From positions 1 through 52,706 of the forward strand of contig MFSE01000006.1 of the NCBI GenBank assembly GCA_001784805.1: 52,706 nt of DNA, given 5' to 3'. Positions 8,488 through 17,531 of this stretch are shown here, piece by piece (position 1 is the stretch's first letter; every line of letters begins with the position of its first letter). The position numbers and the translations under genes are program-made. The stretch is from Candidatus Moranbacteria bacterium RIFOXYA12_FULL_35_19 (GTDB taxonomy: Bacteria; Patescibacteriota; Minisyncoccia; Moranbacterales; UBA2206). A model generated the notes under the pieces. The model searched no databases and was not told the origin of the DNA. It saw only the letters and a list, made by a program, of their open reading frames with translations.

Positions 8488-9565
8488 ACTCTTTTTGGAT
8501 ATATTCCTTTATTTTAGCCTTAAATATCTCTTTGTCAAATTTTAGCACCCTGCTTCTTATATACTCCGGATCAAAATCAGAATTTTTGAATTTTCTCACT
8601 GCTTGAATTATATCCTCTGGCATTTGACGCTCAAAAAATAAACCAGTTTTCCCTTCTTCCATATGCTCGGAAATATCCCCTCCTCGATACGCAATCAATG
8701 GAGTACCGGAGGCCATCGCCTCAATTGCCATAATGCCAAAATCTTCTTCTTGCGGAAAAATAAAAGCCTGGCAACGAGAAAAATATTTTCGTAATTTTTC
8801 ATCACTCACCCTTCCAAGAAATTCAATATTCGGCCCAGCTATTTTCTGCAATCTTTTCATTTCCGGTCCTCGACCAATAACCTTTAGAGGTAATTTCAAT
8901 TCATTAAAAGCTTTGATTACAATATCAAACCGCTTGTAGGCCATTAGACGCCCCGCAATCAAAAAATGATTATCCTTTTCTCGGCTGATTTCAAAATCAC
9001 CAACTTTTACTGGCGGATGAATAACTAAACTTTCTCTTTTATAATATTTTTTTATCCGACGCGCGATAAAATTGGAATTGGCGATTATTTTATCCGGCCG
9101 ATCCGCGCTTGCTCGATCCCACATCCGGATATAATTCATAAAAAACGGCACAAGTTTTTTGATGAAGCTTGGAAAATAAAAATCCTGATTATATTTTTGA
9201 CAATCATCCCAAGCAAAACGCATCGGGGTATGCATATAACAGATGTGCAGAGTTTTGGGTCCTGTAATTATGCCTTTGGCAAAGCTGGAAGAATCAGAAA
9301 GAACCAAATCGTAATCAGAAAAATCAAATTGTTCAATGGCAAAAGGCATAAATTGGGGGAAAATTCGATGTCGACCAGCCGCAAAAGGAAGTTTTTGCAA
9401 AAAAGAAGTTCGGATTTTTTTATCAGAAAAACTGCCATGCATCAATTTTTTGCTATAGATAAGAGTATAAATCGGAGCATAAGGAAAAAGTTCGGAGAAA
9501 GCTTCCAAAACTTTTTCCGCTCCCCCATTTTGCACAAGATAGTCGTGGACAAGAGCAATACGCAT
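8471..9565 (-). CDS. GT4-type glycosyltransferase (first in cluster)
   Basis: A 364-residue GT-B glycosyltransferase with the start MRIALVHDYLVQNGGAEKVLEAF, a donor-binding loop AGRLMAYKRFDIVIKAF and the EX7E segment EDFGIMAIEAMASGTPLIAY. Proteins of this shape often extend O-antigen or capsule units directly after the priming transferase. I chose the ATG at 9565; a TTG two codons upstream is in frame but the family start matches the ATG. It comes first after the priming enzyme, separated by a word-repeat hairpin, and its 3' end overlaps the next gene. Confidence 0.9.
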   Translation of the reverse strand: MRIALVHDYLVQNGGAEKVLEAFSELFPYAPIYTLIYSKKLMHGSFSDKKIRTSFLQKLPFAAGRHRIFPQFMPFAIEQFDFSDYDLVLSDSSSFAKGIITGPKTLHICYMHTPMRFAWDDCQKYNQDFYFPSFIKKLVPFFMNYIRMWDRASADRPDKIIANSNFIARRIKKYYKRESLVIHPPVKVGDFEISREKDNHFLIAGRLMAYKRFDIVIKAFNELKLPLKVIGRGPEMKRLQKIAGPNIEFLGRVSDEKLRKYFSRCQAFIFPQEEDFGIMAIEAMASGTPLIAYRGGDISEHMEEGKTGLFFERQMPEDIIQAVRKFKNSDFDPEYIRSRVLKFDKEIFKAKIKEYIQKEYENLH

Positions 9566-9571
9566 AAGCAA

Positions 9572-9652
9572 TTACGAAATTAACGAAATACGAAACATTC
9601 AAATTCCCTTTTCGTACTTTCGTATTTCGTATTTATTTCGTAGTTCGTAAAA
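9572..9652. repeat. Intergenic word-repeat hairpin, TACGAAAT family
   Basis: The left arm reads ATTACGAAATTAACGAAATA and the right arm carries TTTCGTACTTTCGTATTTCG and further complementary words. This is the same vocabulary as the elements at 7241 and 11075 with different word order. It fills the gap between the first glycosyltransferase and the priming sugar transferase. Confidence 0.85.
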
Positions 9653-11074
9653 TTAAAGATTCTTTCTCTTCCGAAACAAAACTCCCACAGTTTTTAGGCA
9701 AATTTGGATATCCAGCCAAAGCGACCAATTTTCAATATAAAACAAATCTAGTTTATATTCATCTTCAAAATCCAAATCCGATCGACCGGAAACTTGCGCC
9801 ATGCCGGTCACCCCAGGTTTAATTGTGAGAAGTCGGCGGTGATATTCCATATATTTTTCCACTTCCCGTTTTTGATGTGGGCGCGGACCAACCAAACTCA
9901 TTGAACCAAAAAGAACATTGAAAAATTGTGGCAATTCGTCGATGGAATATTTTTCAATAAATTTTCCAACTGTGGTTTTTCTTGGATCATCTTTTATCTT
10001 GTAAAGCGGACCCCGTCGGACGCTTTGATTTTCAATTAATTCTTTTTCTAATTTTACCGCTTCTTCTAATTTTTTATTTTCTTTTGTCACACAAAAATCC
10101 CATTTCATATAGCGGAATTTATAAACAAAAAACTTTTTTCCGTCATTGCCAATTCTTTCATTTTTATAAATTATCGGGCCTTCGCTGTCCAATTTTATCG
10201 CCAAAGCAGTCAACATTAAAATCGGCGAAGTTGCAACTATTCCGAAAATTGAAGTGGTGATATCAAACGCGCGTTTCAAAATCCTGCCCCAACCGTCTAG
10301 CGGAGTATTTCTAATTTCAATCAGCGGTTCTCCACTCAAAACTCCGATTTCATATTTTGAAGTTTGAAGTGTGGTAGGGATAAATTTGAATTTAATATTA
10401 TGGATCGCACAATAATCGATAATTTTTTCTTGTTCAGCATCAGTTATTGACGGCTCGCAAAGAATTATTTCATCAATGCCTTTTTGCTCTTTTATTTCCT
10501 TAATCACATGCAAACTAGCGGTACCAATTTTATCCACTACTTTATAACCCAAATTCCGATTTTGATAAATCAACTTAGCAATCGTATCCATTTTGCCGTT
10601 TATTCCGATCAAAAGTAGCCGGTGTACGCCAATACCTTTTTTTCGGAGGAGCCATTTTTGAAAAAGCTGGATGAAGTAACGCGCCATCACCACATAAAAA
10701 ACCCCTAGTCCCCAAGTGGCTAAAATAACAAAACGAGAAGAAAACCATTCTCGTTTTAAAAATATAGTTACAATAATAATAACCAGCCCGATTGAAGTAG
10801 CGGTGAAAATTTTCAGAGTTTCTTTCCAAAATTTTCGAGTTGATCGAATATTATAAAGTCCCTCTAAAGCATAAATCAAAATAAAAAAAGGAGTGACTAT
10901 AAGAATTATTTTTATATAACTTTCAAAAGAAAAAGTATATAATTTTGGTCTGCCAAGGTTGATCATAATTTCCGGCACATTTCGAATAGCAAAAGCCGAG
11001 ATAGCCGCAAGGACTATCATCAAAAAATCAACTGGTACTTGAATGGCGCTAAAAAAAAGTTCCGATCTCTTCAT
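9653..11074 (-). CDS. Polyprenyl glycosylphosphotransferase (priming sugar transferase)
   Basis: A 473-residue WbaP/WcaJ-type enzyme that starts surface glycan synthesis by moving a sugar-1-phosphate from a nucleotide sugar to undecaprenyl phosphate. It has four N-terminal membrane helices (residues about 12-135), a Rossmann-like CoA-binding-type middle domain (140-250) and the C-terminal catalytic domain. The catalytic part shows KRAFDITTSIFGI, the Arg/Glu-rich KNERIGNDGKKFFVYKFRYM, SIDELPQFFNVLFGSMSLVG-PRP and PGVTGMAQVSGRSDL. All expected catalytic motifs are present. It heads the polysaccharide block, whose order fits priming enzyme, then glycosyltransferases, then a DUF4012 protein and a flippase. 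Confidence 0.93.
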   Translation of the reverse strand: MKRSELFFSAIQVPVDFLMIVLAAISAFAIRNVPEIMINLGRPKLYTFSFESYIKIILIVTPFFILIYALEGLYNIRSTRKFWKETLKIFTATSIGLVIIIVTIFLKREWFSSRFVILATWGLGVFYVVMARYFIQLFQKWLLRKKGIGVHRLLLIGINGKMDTIAKLIYQNRNLGYKVVDKIGTASLHVIKEIKEQKGIDEIILCEPSITDAEQEKIIDYCAIHNIKFKFIPTTLQTSKYEIGVLSGEPLIEIRNTPLDGWGRILKRAFDITTSIFGIVATSPILMLTALAIKLDSEGPIIYKNERIGNDGKKFFVYKFRYMKWDFCVTKENKKLEEAVKLEKELIENQSVRRGPLYKIKDDPRKTTVGKFIEKYSIDELPQFFNVLFGSMSLVGPRPHQKREVEKYMEYHRRLLTIKPGVTGMAQVSGRSDLDFEDEYKLDLFYIENWSLWLDIQICLKTVGVLFRKRKNL

Positions 11075-11187
11075 ATGATTACGAAATACGAAATTAATAC
11101 TAAATACGAAAGTACGAAAATAAAATTAATACGGAAAATATAATTCAAAAAAATTTCGTATTTCGCTTATTTCGTAGTTCGTAAATT
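11075..11187. repeat. Intergenic word-repeat hairpin, TACGAAAT family
   Basis: Words TACGAAAT, TACTAAAT and TACGAAAG on the left face TTTCGTATTTCGC and TTTCGTAGTTCG on the right, forming an imperfect hairpin. It is the third member of the family local to the polysaccharide genes and separates them from rnpB. Confidence 0.82.
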
Positions 11188-11192
11188 TCAGA

Positions 11193-11534
11193 TATATATC
11201 AAGGCAAATCTATAAGCCGGATTCTGTCGTGATCAATAATTTATCTAGCCCCGACGTTACCGTCGGGGTCAAGCGGCATTTCTTGTTCTTACTAGTGTAG
11301 AACAAGACACAGCCTTGCTCCCAGGTAAGGATTTAGCCGTTTCACCCCAATATTACTATTGGATTCGCCCCGCCTTTTCAAGCGGGGTGCTCAACCTTTC
11401 GGTTTCGCACGTCTCTGCTCGCACCTCTTGGATTGCTCCAGACGGGTATTACCCGCTACCATTTTCTATGTGGAGTCCGGACTTTCCTCCCCGACTTTTC
11501 GTCGAGGTAATTGACCAATTTGCCTTGATATATA
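11193..11534 (-). ncRNA. rnpB: RNase P RNA
   Basis: The catalytic RNA of RNase P, which removes tRNA 5' leaders. Reading the minus strand, the universal GAGGAAAGTCCGGAC lies near 11489-11475 at the 5' side and ACAGAATCCGGCTTAT near 11227-11212 at the 3' side. The ends pair as helix P1: ATATCAAGGCAAAT with ATTTGCCTTGATAT. About 340 bases long, normal for a bacterial type A molecule. Boundaries are estimated from the P1 pairing. It follows valS, whose terminator lies at 11657. Confidence 0.96.
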
Positions 11535-11656
11535 CCTAAAAAATTTTATTGATAAACTTTATAATCTAAAATTTACCCTTTTTTAAGCCAAATTTTCAAA
11601 GTTCTACCCTGTTATATTAGCATAATTGCCATAATCTGTAAAGGCAAATTTTCAAA

Positions 11657-11689
11657 AATAAAACAGGCTTTTTTATCTCCTGTTTTATT
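11657..11689 (-). terminator. Rho-independent terminator after valS
   Basis: The stem AATAAAACAGG/CCTGTTTTATT with a 10-base loop lies 5 bases beyond the valS stop. On the minus strand the stem's T-rich 3' arm serves as the U tract. Confidence 0.75.
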
Positions 11690-11693
11690 GACT

Positions 11694-14312
11694 TTATAAT
11701 TTTGCTATGTTTTTTAATAATTCTTTTTGACTTTTTATTTTTTCTCTGTATTCATTTAGTTTAATCTTATTATTTCCCACAACTTCCCTTGGTGCGCTGG
11801 CAAGGAAATTTTTGTTATTTAAGAGACCTTCGGTTTTTGAAATCAACTTTTCTAAGTTTATAATTTCTTTTTCCAAATTTTTCTTTTCTTTCTCGACATC
11901 AATTGATTCGATTATATCTAAATTTAAACTTGATACTTTGATTGATTTACTTTTTGTTTTTTCAGAAGAGATACTAACTCGCGCTAATTTTTCAATAATT
12001 TCCTTATTTGAAATTTTATTACTATATGCATTAATTATTTTCCCAGGATCAATATGATAGCTCGATCGGATATTTCTAATCTTGCCAATCATTTCTTGCA
12101 ATTCTCGAAATTCTTTCTCTGTTTTTTTATCAATTAATTTCTTGGAAGCTTCTGGCCACTTCTCAACCATTAGCAACTTCCTAAGGTTCAACCTTTGGCT
12201 AGCCAAAGGTTGAACCTTAGGAAGGATGGCATCACCATATATTTTTTCCGTCACAAACGGCATAAATGGATGCCACAGTTTCAAAATTTTATCGATCACA
12301 TATCCCAAAACTTTATCATTTTTTTCGAGTTTATGAATTTCAAGATACCATGAAGCTAATTCATCCCAAGTGAATTTAATAAGAATGTTTTCCGCCATGG
12401 CAATGTTTTTATTTTCCAACATTTTTGATGCCCCAAAAATTGCCTCATTAGCTCGCGAAACAATCCATTGATCAGCCAAGCTTTTAATATCTTTTTTAGA
12501 AATTTTTTCCACCAATTCAAATTTATCACTTGAGCTAAAACTATAACGATAGATATTCCAAAGTTTGGTCACAAAATTTCGATATTTTTCTATTTTTTCT
12601 TCATAGAGTCGCGTGTCTAATCCGGGAGTTGTGTCAGTAATAAGACTCATGCGAAGCGCATCCGCTCCATACTTCTCAATCATTGCTAATGGATCAACGC
12701 CATTGCCTTTAGATTTTGACATCTTTTGACCATCCTTGTCGCGAATCAGTCCCGTAAAAAATAAATTCTTAAATGGCACTTTACCGGTTCGATATAGCCC
12801 CATCATAATCATCTTAGAAGCCCAGAAAAAAAGCAGGTCGCGTCCCGTAACCATCATTTCAGTTGAATAAAAATCTTTATAGTCTTTGCCTTTTGGATAG
12901 CCCAAAGTTATGTATGGCCATTGAGCGGAAGAAAACCAAGTGTCAAAAGTATCCGAGTCTTGCATCAATTTTGTTCCCTTGCATTTTGGACAATTTTTTG
13001 GCTTTTCAATTGAAACAATATATTTTTCTTCTCCGCATTTTTCACAATACCAAACTGGAATTTGCGGTCCCCACCAAATTTGGCGCGAAATACACCAATC
13101 ATGCAAACCAGAAAACCAACCTGTCATTATTTTTCCAAAACTTTTTGGATAAATTTCAATCTTCCCTGTTTTGATCGCTTTTAAGGATTCTTTTTTTAGA
13201 GAATATTTTTTCGCATCCACATTCACAAACCATTGCTTGGAAATCAAAGGTTCAATCGTTTCCTTGCAACGCTCACAAACTGATTTATTGATTTCATTTT
13301 CTTCTATTTTTTCAATGAGGCCGAGCTTGGTCAAATCGCGTACAATATTTTCCCGTGCCTCTTCAACTTTTTGACCGACATATTTTCCGCCTAATTTTGT
13401 AATCTGCGCTTTTTCATTAATCACTTGAATTTCTTGGAGTTTATGATCTTTGCCAATTTGCCAGTCTAGCGGATCATGAGCTGGGGTAATTTTCACCGCG
13501 CCTGTACCAAATTCCATTTCCATTCTTCTATCGGAAATGATTGGAATTTCTCGATTTTGCAAAGGTAAAATAACAATTTTTCCCACTAATTTTTCAAAGC
13601 GTTTATCTTTTGGATTAACTGCCACGGCCGTGTCACCCAGCATTGTTTCTGGTCTTGTGGTCGCAACTGTAATAAACTGTTTAGAATCTTTCAGTGGATA
13701 TTTTATGTAATACAACCTTCCTGCTGTTTTTTTATGAAGCACTTCCACATCCGAAAGTGCAGTGGCACATCTAGGGCACCAGTTGATTATTCTTTCTCCG
13801 CGATAAATCATTCCGTCTTTTTCCATCTTGACAAAAGTCTCAAGCGCCCGAGAAAGAACGTCCGGATCAAGCGTGAATTTTTCTCGCGACCAATCCGCGC
13901 TGATACCGATTTTCTTTTCTTGCGCGCGCATATAATTTGACCTATCAATACAAAAGTCATAAATCTCCTTGTAGAATTTTTCTCGCCCTAAATCATATCG
14001 AGAAATCCCCCGTTCTGCTTTGATTTTTTTTTCATAAACTACTTGTGATTGAATTCCGGCGTGGTCTTTTCCTGGGAAAAGCAAAACTTTCTCCCCTTTC
14101 ATGCGGTGATAACGTCCAAAAATATCCATCACGGTGTAACCTGAAGCATGTCCAAGATGAAGCTCTCCATTAGCATTCGGTGGTGGCAAAATATTGCAAT
14201 ATTTTTTCTTGGATTTTATCTTGTCCGGACTAAAAAAACCACTCTCCTCCCAGAGCTTATATATCTCATCCTCATATTTATTCGCTTCGTATGTTTTTAA
14301 GATCTCTTTCAT
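11694..14312 (-). CDS. valS: Valyl-tRNA synthetase with in-frame palindrome insertion
   Basis: An 872-residue class I synthetase that charges tRNA-Val. The HIGH signature is LHLGHASGY, the editing domain is in the middle (TTRPETMLGDTAVAV), and the KMSKS loop is DGQKMSKSKGN. The C-terminus is a coiled coil (about 800-872) typical of ValRS. I chose the ATG at 14312, 2 bases after the preceding stop; an upstream TTG is in frame. At about residues 697-712, in the anticodon-binding part before the conserved WPEA, lies PKVQPLASQRLNLRK. It is encoded by a 48-bp perfect palindrome and is absent from normal ValRS. The rest is intact, so the enzyme is probably active. Confidence 0.96.
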   Translation of the reverse strand: MKEILKTYEANKYEDEIYKLWEESGFFSPDKIKSKKKYCNILPPPNANGELHLGHASGYTVMDIFGRYHRMKGEKVLLFPGKDHAGIQSQVVYEKKIKAERGISRYDLGREKFYKEIYDFCIDRSNYMRAQEKKIGISADWSREKFTLDPDVLSRALETFVKMEKDGMIYRGERIINWCPRCATALSDVEVLHKKTAGRLYYIKYPLKDSKQFITVATTRPETMLGDTAVAVNPKDKRFEKLVGKIVILPLQNREIPIISDRRMEMEFGTGAVKITPAHDPLDWQIGKDHKLQEIQVINEKAQITKLGGKYVGQKVEEARENIVRDLTKLGLIEKIEENEINKSVCERCKETIEPLISKQWFVNVDAKKYSLKKESLKAIKTGKIEIYPKSFGKIMTGWFSGLHDWCISRQIWWGPQIPVWYCEKCGEEKYIVSIEKPKNCPKCKGTKLMQDSDTFDTWFSSAQWPYITLGYPKGKDYKDFYSTEMMVTGRDLLFFWASKMIMMGLYRTGKVPFKNLFFTGLIRDKDGQKMSKSKGNGVDPLAMIEKYGADALRMSLITDTTPGLDTRLYEEKIEKYRNFVTKLWNIYRYSFSSSDKFELVEKISKKDIKSLADQWIVSRANEAIFGASKMLENKNIAMAENILIKFTWDELASWYLEIHKLEKNDKVLGYVIDKILKLWHPFMPFVTEKIYGDAILPKVQPLASQRLNLRKLLMVEKWPEASKKLIDKKTEKEFRELQEMIGKIRNIRSSYHIDPGKIINAYSNKISNKEIIEKLARVSISSEKTKSKSIKVSSLNLDIIESIDVEKEKKNLEKEIINLEKLISKTEGLLNNKNFLASAPREVVGNNKIKLNEYREKIKSQKELLKNIAKL
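12177..12224. repeat. 48-bp perfect palindrome inside valS
   Basis: Each half begins CTTCCTAAGGTTCAACCTTT and continues to a central GGCTAGCC. The element is translated within valS as PKVQPLASQRLNLRK. The same 48 bases occur at 31964-32011 inside the Y1 transposase gene, in the same reading frame, and a degenerate copy occurs in murB at 29816. Confidence 0.97.
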
Positions 14313-14314
14313 GA

Positions 14315-14932
14315 TTAAATACAACTCAATGATTCATTGAACTTAATAATATCGGTTAAGTTGTTGTTATAGTGTTTATTATTCATTACAACGCAATAAT
14401 CTGTACCGCACCCAGTAAAAACAAAAGTTCCCGTATCATGCTCGTTACATATTTTTAAATTATAAATATTTTCATTATCTGATTCTCTGTAATAATAAAT
14501 GTCTGTACACATACCCCAAAAACACTTTTTTGATAAATTGGTATTATATCTTTCTTTTATTTCTTCTAATTTTTTAGGGTATTTGCCTGTGTCATACTTA
14601 TACCGTTCAATATCTGAGATTATATCACTAAACTGCTTACCATATCCTTGTTTAATGATAAAATTCTTTTTTAAATTCATTACGCCTTTGCTTGCTATAT
14701 TTAAAATCACAAACATTAATATTAATATTCCAGAAGTTAAAATTATTTTAAGTCCAATAAATTTATTATAAAATACAAATATAATGCCAAAGATAAAGAG
14801 CAAAATTGAAAGCACTAACAAAAGCCATGTAAAAACAATTACATGCACATCAAAAGATTCTAATATAAAAAGAAAAAATAATAATACAATTACTAAAATA
14901 CTTAATATATTATCTAATAAAAATTTTTTCAT
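14315..14932 (-). CDS. Membrane protein with pseudopilin-like tail motif
   Basis: A 205-residue protein with three or four closely packed hydrophobic segments in the first 85 residues, then a soluble part. That part contains DIERYKYDTGKYPKKLEEI, which resembles the segment of type II secretion and type IV pseudopilins around Y-x-x-x-x-G-x-Y-P. It also has several cysteines (CFWGMC, a later C-x5-G-x-G-x-D-YC). It lies between pheT and valS, 18 bases after pheT and 2 bases before the chosen valS start, so it is probably co-transcribed with them. No family identification; the pilin-like motif is suggestive only. Confidence 0.65.
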   Translation of the reverse strand: MKKFLLDNILSILVIVLLFFLFILESFDVHVIVFTWLLLVLSILLFIFGIIFVFYNKFIGLKIILTSGILILMFVILNIASKGVMNLKKNFIIKQGYGKQFSDIISDIERYKYDTGKYPKKLEEIKERYNTNLSKKCFWGMCTDIYYYRESDNENIYNLKICNEHDTGTFVFTGCGTDYCVVMNNKHYNNNLTDIIKFNESLSCI

Positions 14933-14950
14933 TTTTATTTATACTAATAA

Positions 14951-17488
14951 TTATTTTCTCACCTCTACTTTCAATTCTTTTTCCAAGTCTGTAATAACTT
15001 TTTCCATCACCTCATCTACTTCTCTACTTTCCAATGTTCGTTCACTGGCTCCAAATTCAATATGATAAGCAAAACTGGTTTGATTGTCTTTTTTGAAAAC
15101 ATCAAACATATCCACCTTCATCACTAAGTTTCCGCCAACTTTTTTTATGATATTTTGAATATCAATCGCTCTGGTTTCACCTTTGGCAAGCATTGAAATA
15201 TCGCGAATAACCGTTGGAAATTTTTGAAGAGGCAAAAATATTTTCTGTTTTTCTGCCACCCTCATAAGCTTTTCAGTATCAAACTCACAAACTGCCACTC
15301 TTTTTTCAATTTTATACTTCTTGAGTGTCAGCGGATTAATTTCTCCAATCATTCCAATCTTTTCATTATTCACAATAATTTCCGCATTGCGCACCGGATG
15401 AGTCAGATGATTTTTTGGAAGATTTTTTTCCTTATATAAAATATTATCCTCCCCTATTCCTAAATTTTCCAATAAACTTTGAACTGTGCCTTTTAGATTA
15501 TAAAATGTTTCCGCGCCCTTATCCTTTTCCAAAACTTGCGCCATCACGAGCATTCTTTTTTCTTCTGTTCCTGTCATTCCGAACTCGTTTCGGAATCCAG
15601 ATCCTGAAACAAGTTCAGGATGACAAGAGTAAACTTTGCCGATTTCAAAAATATTAAAACTTTCAAAAATATTTATATTTGTTTTGACATTTTTCAAAAT
15701 ATTTGGTACCAGGCTAACTCGAACATATCTTTGATCAGGATTCATTGGACTAGAAAGTTCAAAATGCTTTACCCCGTGGACTACCGCCTTTGGCGGTTGT
15801 TGCAAAGCAACATAGTCCATGGGGTGAATACCATCCAAGGCGCAATTCTTAGTGTCAATCTCGGAATAGAAAGAATAATTATACATTTCATCAAAGCCAA
15901 AACCAACTGCAATTTCTCCAAGTTTTCTTTCAAAAGACAAAACTTCATTTATTTTGGCAGGTATAACTGGCTCAACAAGTGGAAGAGGTTTAATTTTTTC
16001 ATATCCCCAAATCCGTCCAATCTCTTCAATCAAATCTTCTTGAGTTTTGAGATCAACTCTAAATGTAGGAATAGTACACACTACCTTATATGGTTGAATA
16101 GTAGTGTTGATTCCTAATAAATTTAATATTCTTGTTATTTCTTTTTTTGGAATTATTTCTCCCAAAAGAGAGTTTACATATTCCAAATCTAATTTTATTT
16201 TGCAAGGCTTGATTTTATTTGGATAAATATCAATTACTCCTTCGAACTCTGCGCCAGCAGTGTGTTCCAAAACTTCTATGATTCTGACAATGGCTTTTTC
16301 CGCTAAATTTGGATCAATCTCTTTTTCAAAACGATCAGATGATTCAGTTTTCACGCCCAGTCTTGTTCTTGAGCGTCTGATATTGACGGCATCAAAATTA
16401 GCGGCTTCCAAAATTATTGTCTTGGTATTTTCATTTATGCCTGAATCTTTTCCACCCATAATTCCAGCCAGTGCCAACGGAGTTTCGCCATTAGTAATAA
16501 GCAAATCAGAATTATTCAATTCTAAAATTGATTCGTCCAATAAAACTAATTTTTCTTTATCCTTTGCTCTTCTGATAATAATTTGTAGTTTATTTTTGCT
16601 TGAAATTTTTTCTGCGTCAAAAGCGTGCATTGGTTGCCCAAGTTCCAACATCACATAATTTGTCGCGTCAACTACATTATTAATCGGACGAATTCCTGAA
16701 GCCTCCAATCTTTGTTTCATCCAACTTGGCGAATCTTTAATTTCTACATTTTCCATTACTGCGCCAATATAGCGAGAGCATAGCTTCTTGTCCTCAATTC
16801 GCACTCGTAGAGACGCAAAATTTTGCGTCTTTACACAAGGCAACTTAAGTCCATCAAAATCATATTCAAATTTCCTATTTTCTAAAACTGAAATTTCCCT
16901 CGCCACACCAACATGACTGGTTGCATCGTGCGCTCGATCCGGCAAAACCTTTATTTCAAAAATTGTATCATCTTCCACGCCTAAATATTTTTTAGCTGGC
17001 TCGCCAATTTTAGCTTTAGAATCCAAAATAAAAATTCCGCTATGATCAGTTCCGAGCCCCAGCTCGTCCAATGCGCAAAGCATACCAAAAGATTTTTCCC
17101 CGCGAATTTCCGCCTCCTTTATCTCTATTCCGTTTGGAAGCTTTGTTCCTGCTGTCGCTACTGGAACTTTATCCCCAACTGCAATATTTTTTGCCCCGCA
17201 AACAATATCCAAAACCCCCTCTCCTTTATAAGGAGAAGGTTGCCCGCCTGCCGGCGAGGCAGGGGGTGAGGTGTGTTTCCCGATATCAATTTTTGTCAAT
17301 TGCAACTTATCCGCATTAGGATGTTTTTTGATTTCCAAAATCTTCCCCACCACCACTCCATCAAAATTCCATTTTTTTTCTTCCATCCCCTCAATTTCTA
17401 ACGAATGCATCGTCAAAAGCTCCCTCACTTTTTCCGGGGATAATTTTGTACCTGATAATTCCTTTAGCCAATTATATGAATATTTCAT
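14951..17488 (-). CDS. pheT: Phenylalanyl-tRNA synthetase beta subunit carrying four repeat insertions
   Basis: An 845-residue PheRS beta chain, longer than the usual 790-810. Domains run in order: N-terminal B1, the tRNA-binding OB fold (VVVGKILEIKKHPNADKLQ), B3/B4 with SRYIGAVMENV and GLE-type editing motifs, B5, the catalytic-like B6/B7 region and a C-terminal anticodon-binding ferredoxin fold (FPTVIRDISMLAKGE). Four stretches look foreign and come from palindromic DNA: TSPPASPAGGQPSPYKGEG (residues about 73-92), VKTQNFASLR (about 218-227), MDYVALQQPPKAVVHG (about 555-572) and CHPELVSGSGFRNEFGMTG (about 621-639). All keep the frame. A GxxExxY gene separates pheT from pheS. Confidence 0.96.
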   Translation of the reverse strand: MKYSYNWLKELSGTKLSPEKVRELLTMHSLEIEGMEEKKWNFDGVVVGKILEIKKHPNADKLQLTKIDIGKHTSPPASPAGGQPSPYKGEGVLDIVCGAKNIAVGDKVPVATAGTKLPNGIEIKEAEIRGEKSFGMLCALDELGLGTDHSGIFILDSKAKIGEPAKKYLGVEDDTIFEIKVLPDRAHDATSHVGVAREISVLENRKFEYDFDGLKLPCVKTQNFASLRVRIEDKKLCSRYIGAVMENVEIKDSPSWMKQRLEASGIRPINNVVDATNYVMLELGQPMHAFDAEKISSKNKLQIIIRRAKDKEKLVLLDESILELNNSDLLITNGETPLALAGIMGGKDSGINENTKTIILEAANFDAVNIRRSRTRLGVKTESSDRFEKEIDPNLAEKAIVRIIEVLEHTAGAEFEGVIDIYPNKIKPCKIKLDLEYVNSLLGEIIPKKEITRILNLLGINTTIQPYKVVCTIPTFRVDLKTQEDLIEEIGRIWGYEKIKPLPLVEPVIPAKINEVLSFERKLGEIAVGFGFDEMYNYSFYSEIDTKNCALDGIHPMDYVALQQPPKAVVHGVKHFELSSPMNPDQRYVRVSLVPNILKNVKTNINIFESFNIFEIGKVYSCHPELVSGSGFRNEFGMTGTEEKRMLVMAQVLEKDKGAETFYNLKGTVQSLLENLGIGEDNILYKEKNLPKNHLTHPVRNAEIIVNNEKIGMIGEINPLTLKKYKIEKRVAVCEFDTEKLMRVAEKQKIFLPLQKFPTVIRDISMLAKGETRAIDIQNIIKKVGGNLVMKVDMFDVFKKDNQTSFAYHIEFGASERTLESREVDEVMEKVITDLEKELKVEVRK
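15572..15626. repeat. Double-hairpin element in pheT (HPELVSGS type)
   Basis: Two adjacent hairpins, CATTCCGAA/TTTCGGAAT and ATCCTGAA/TTCAGGAT, lie between TGTCAT and ATGACA ends. The second half (ATCCTGAAACAAGTTCAGGA) is identical to part of the intergenic element at 26636. Translated in frame within pheT as CHPELVSGSGFRNEFGMT. Confidence 0.88.
15772..15825. repeat. Three-way-junction palindromic element in pheT
   Basis: The outer stem CCCCGTGGACTA/TAGTCCATGGGG (one mismatch) encloses two small hairpins, CCGCC-TTT-GGCGG and GTTGC-AAA-GCAAC. The fold would be cloverleaf-like. It reads in frame as MDYVALQQPPKAVVHG. Confidence 0.85.
16807..16836. repeat. 30-bp palindrome in pheT
   Basis: GTAGAGACGCAAAA faces TTTTGCGTCTTTAC. 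The palindrome is read as VKTQNFASLR within the beta-chain and breaks a conserved stretch between two ordinary PheT segments. Confidence 0.82.
17214..17272. repeat. Palindromic element in pheT OB-fold region
   Basis: It contains hairpins TCTCC-TTATAA-GGAGA and GCCTCGCCGGCAGGC inside an outer CCCCCT/AGGGGG stem. It is translated as TSPPASPAGGQPSPYKGEG in a surface loop of the tRNA-binding domain, between LTKIDIGK and VLDIVCGAKNI. Confidence 0.85.
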
Positions 17489-17494
17489 GTCTTT

Positions 17495-17531
17495 CTTTAC
17501 TAATTACTAATTTTATTACTAATATACTAAT
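17495..17531. repeat. Left arm of inverted repeat bounding the GxxExxY gene
   Basis: CTTTACTAATTACTAAT, nine variable bases, then AATATACTAAT. The reverse complement of 17915-17950 gives the same 17 bases, nine variable bases and ATATACTAAT. The stop codon of the GxxExxY gene (17527-17529) lies within this arm. Confidence 0.9.

Noticed and set aside
11315..11539. 74-codon plus-strand frame
   Set aside because: It is the antisense of RNase P RNA; no coding features.
15620..16117. 165-codon plus-strand frame
   Set aside because: Antisense to conserved pheT sequence; composition is that of a shadow frame.
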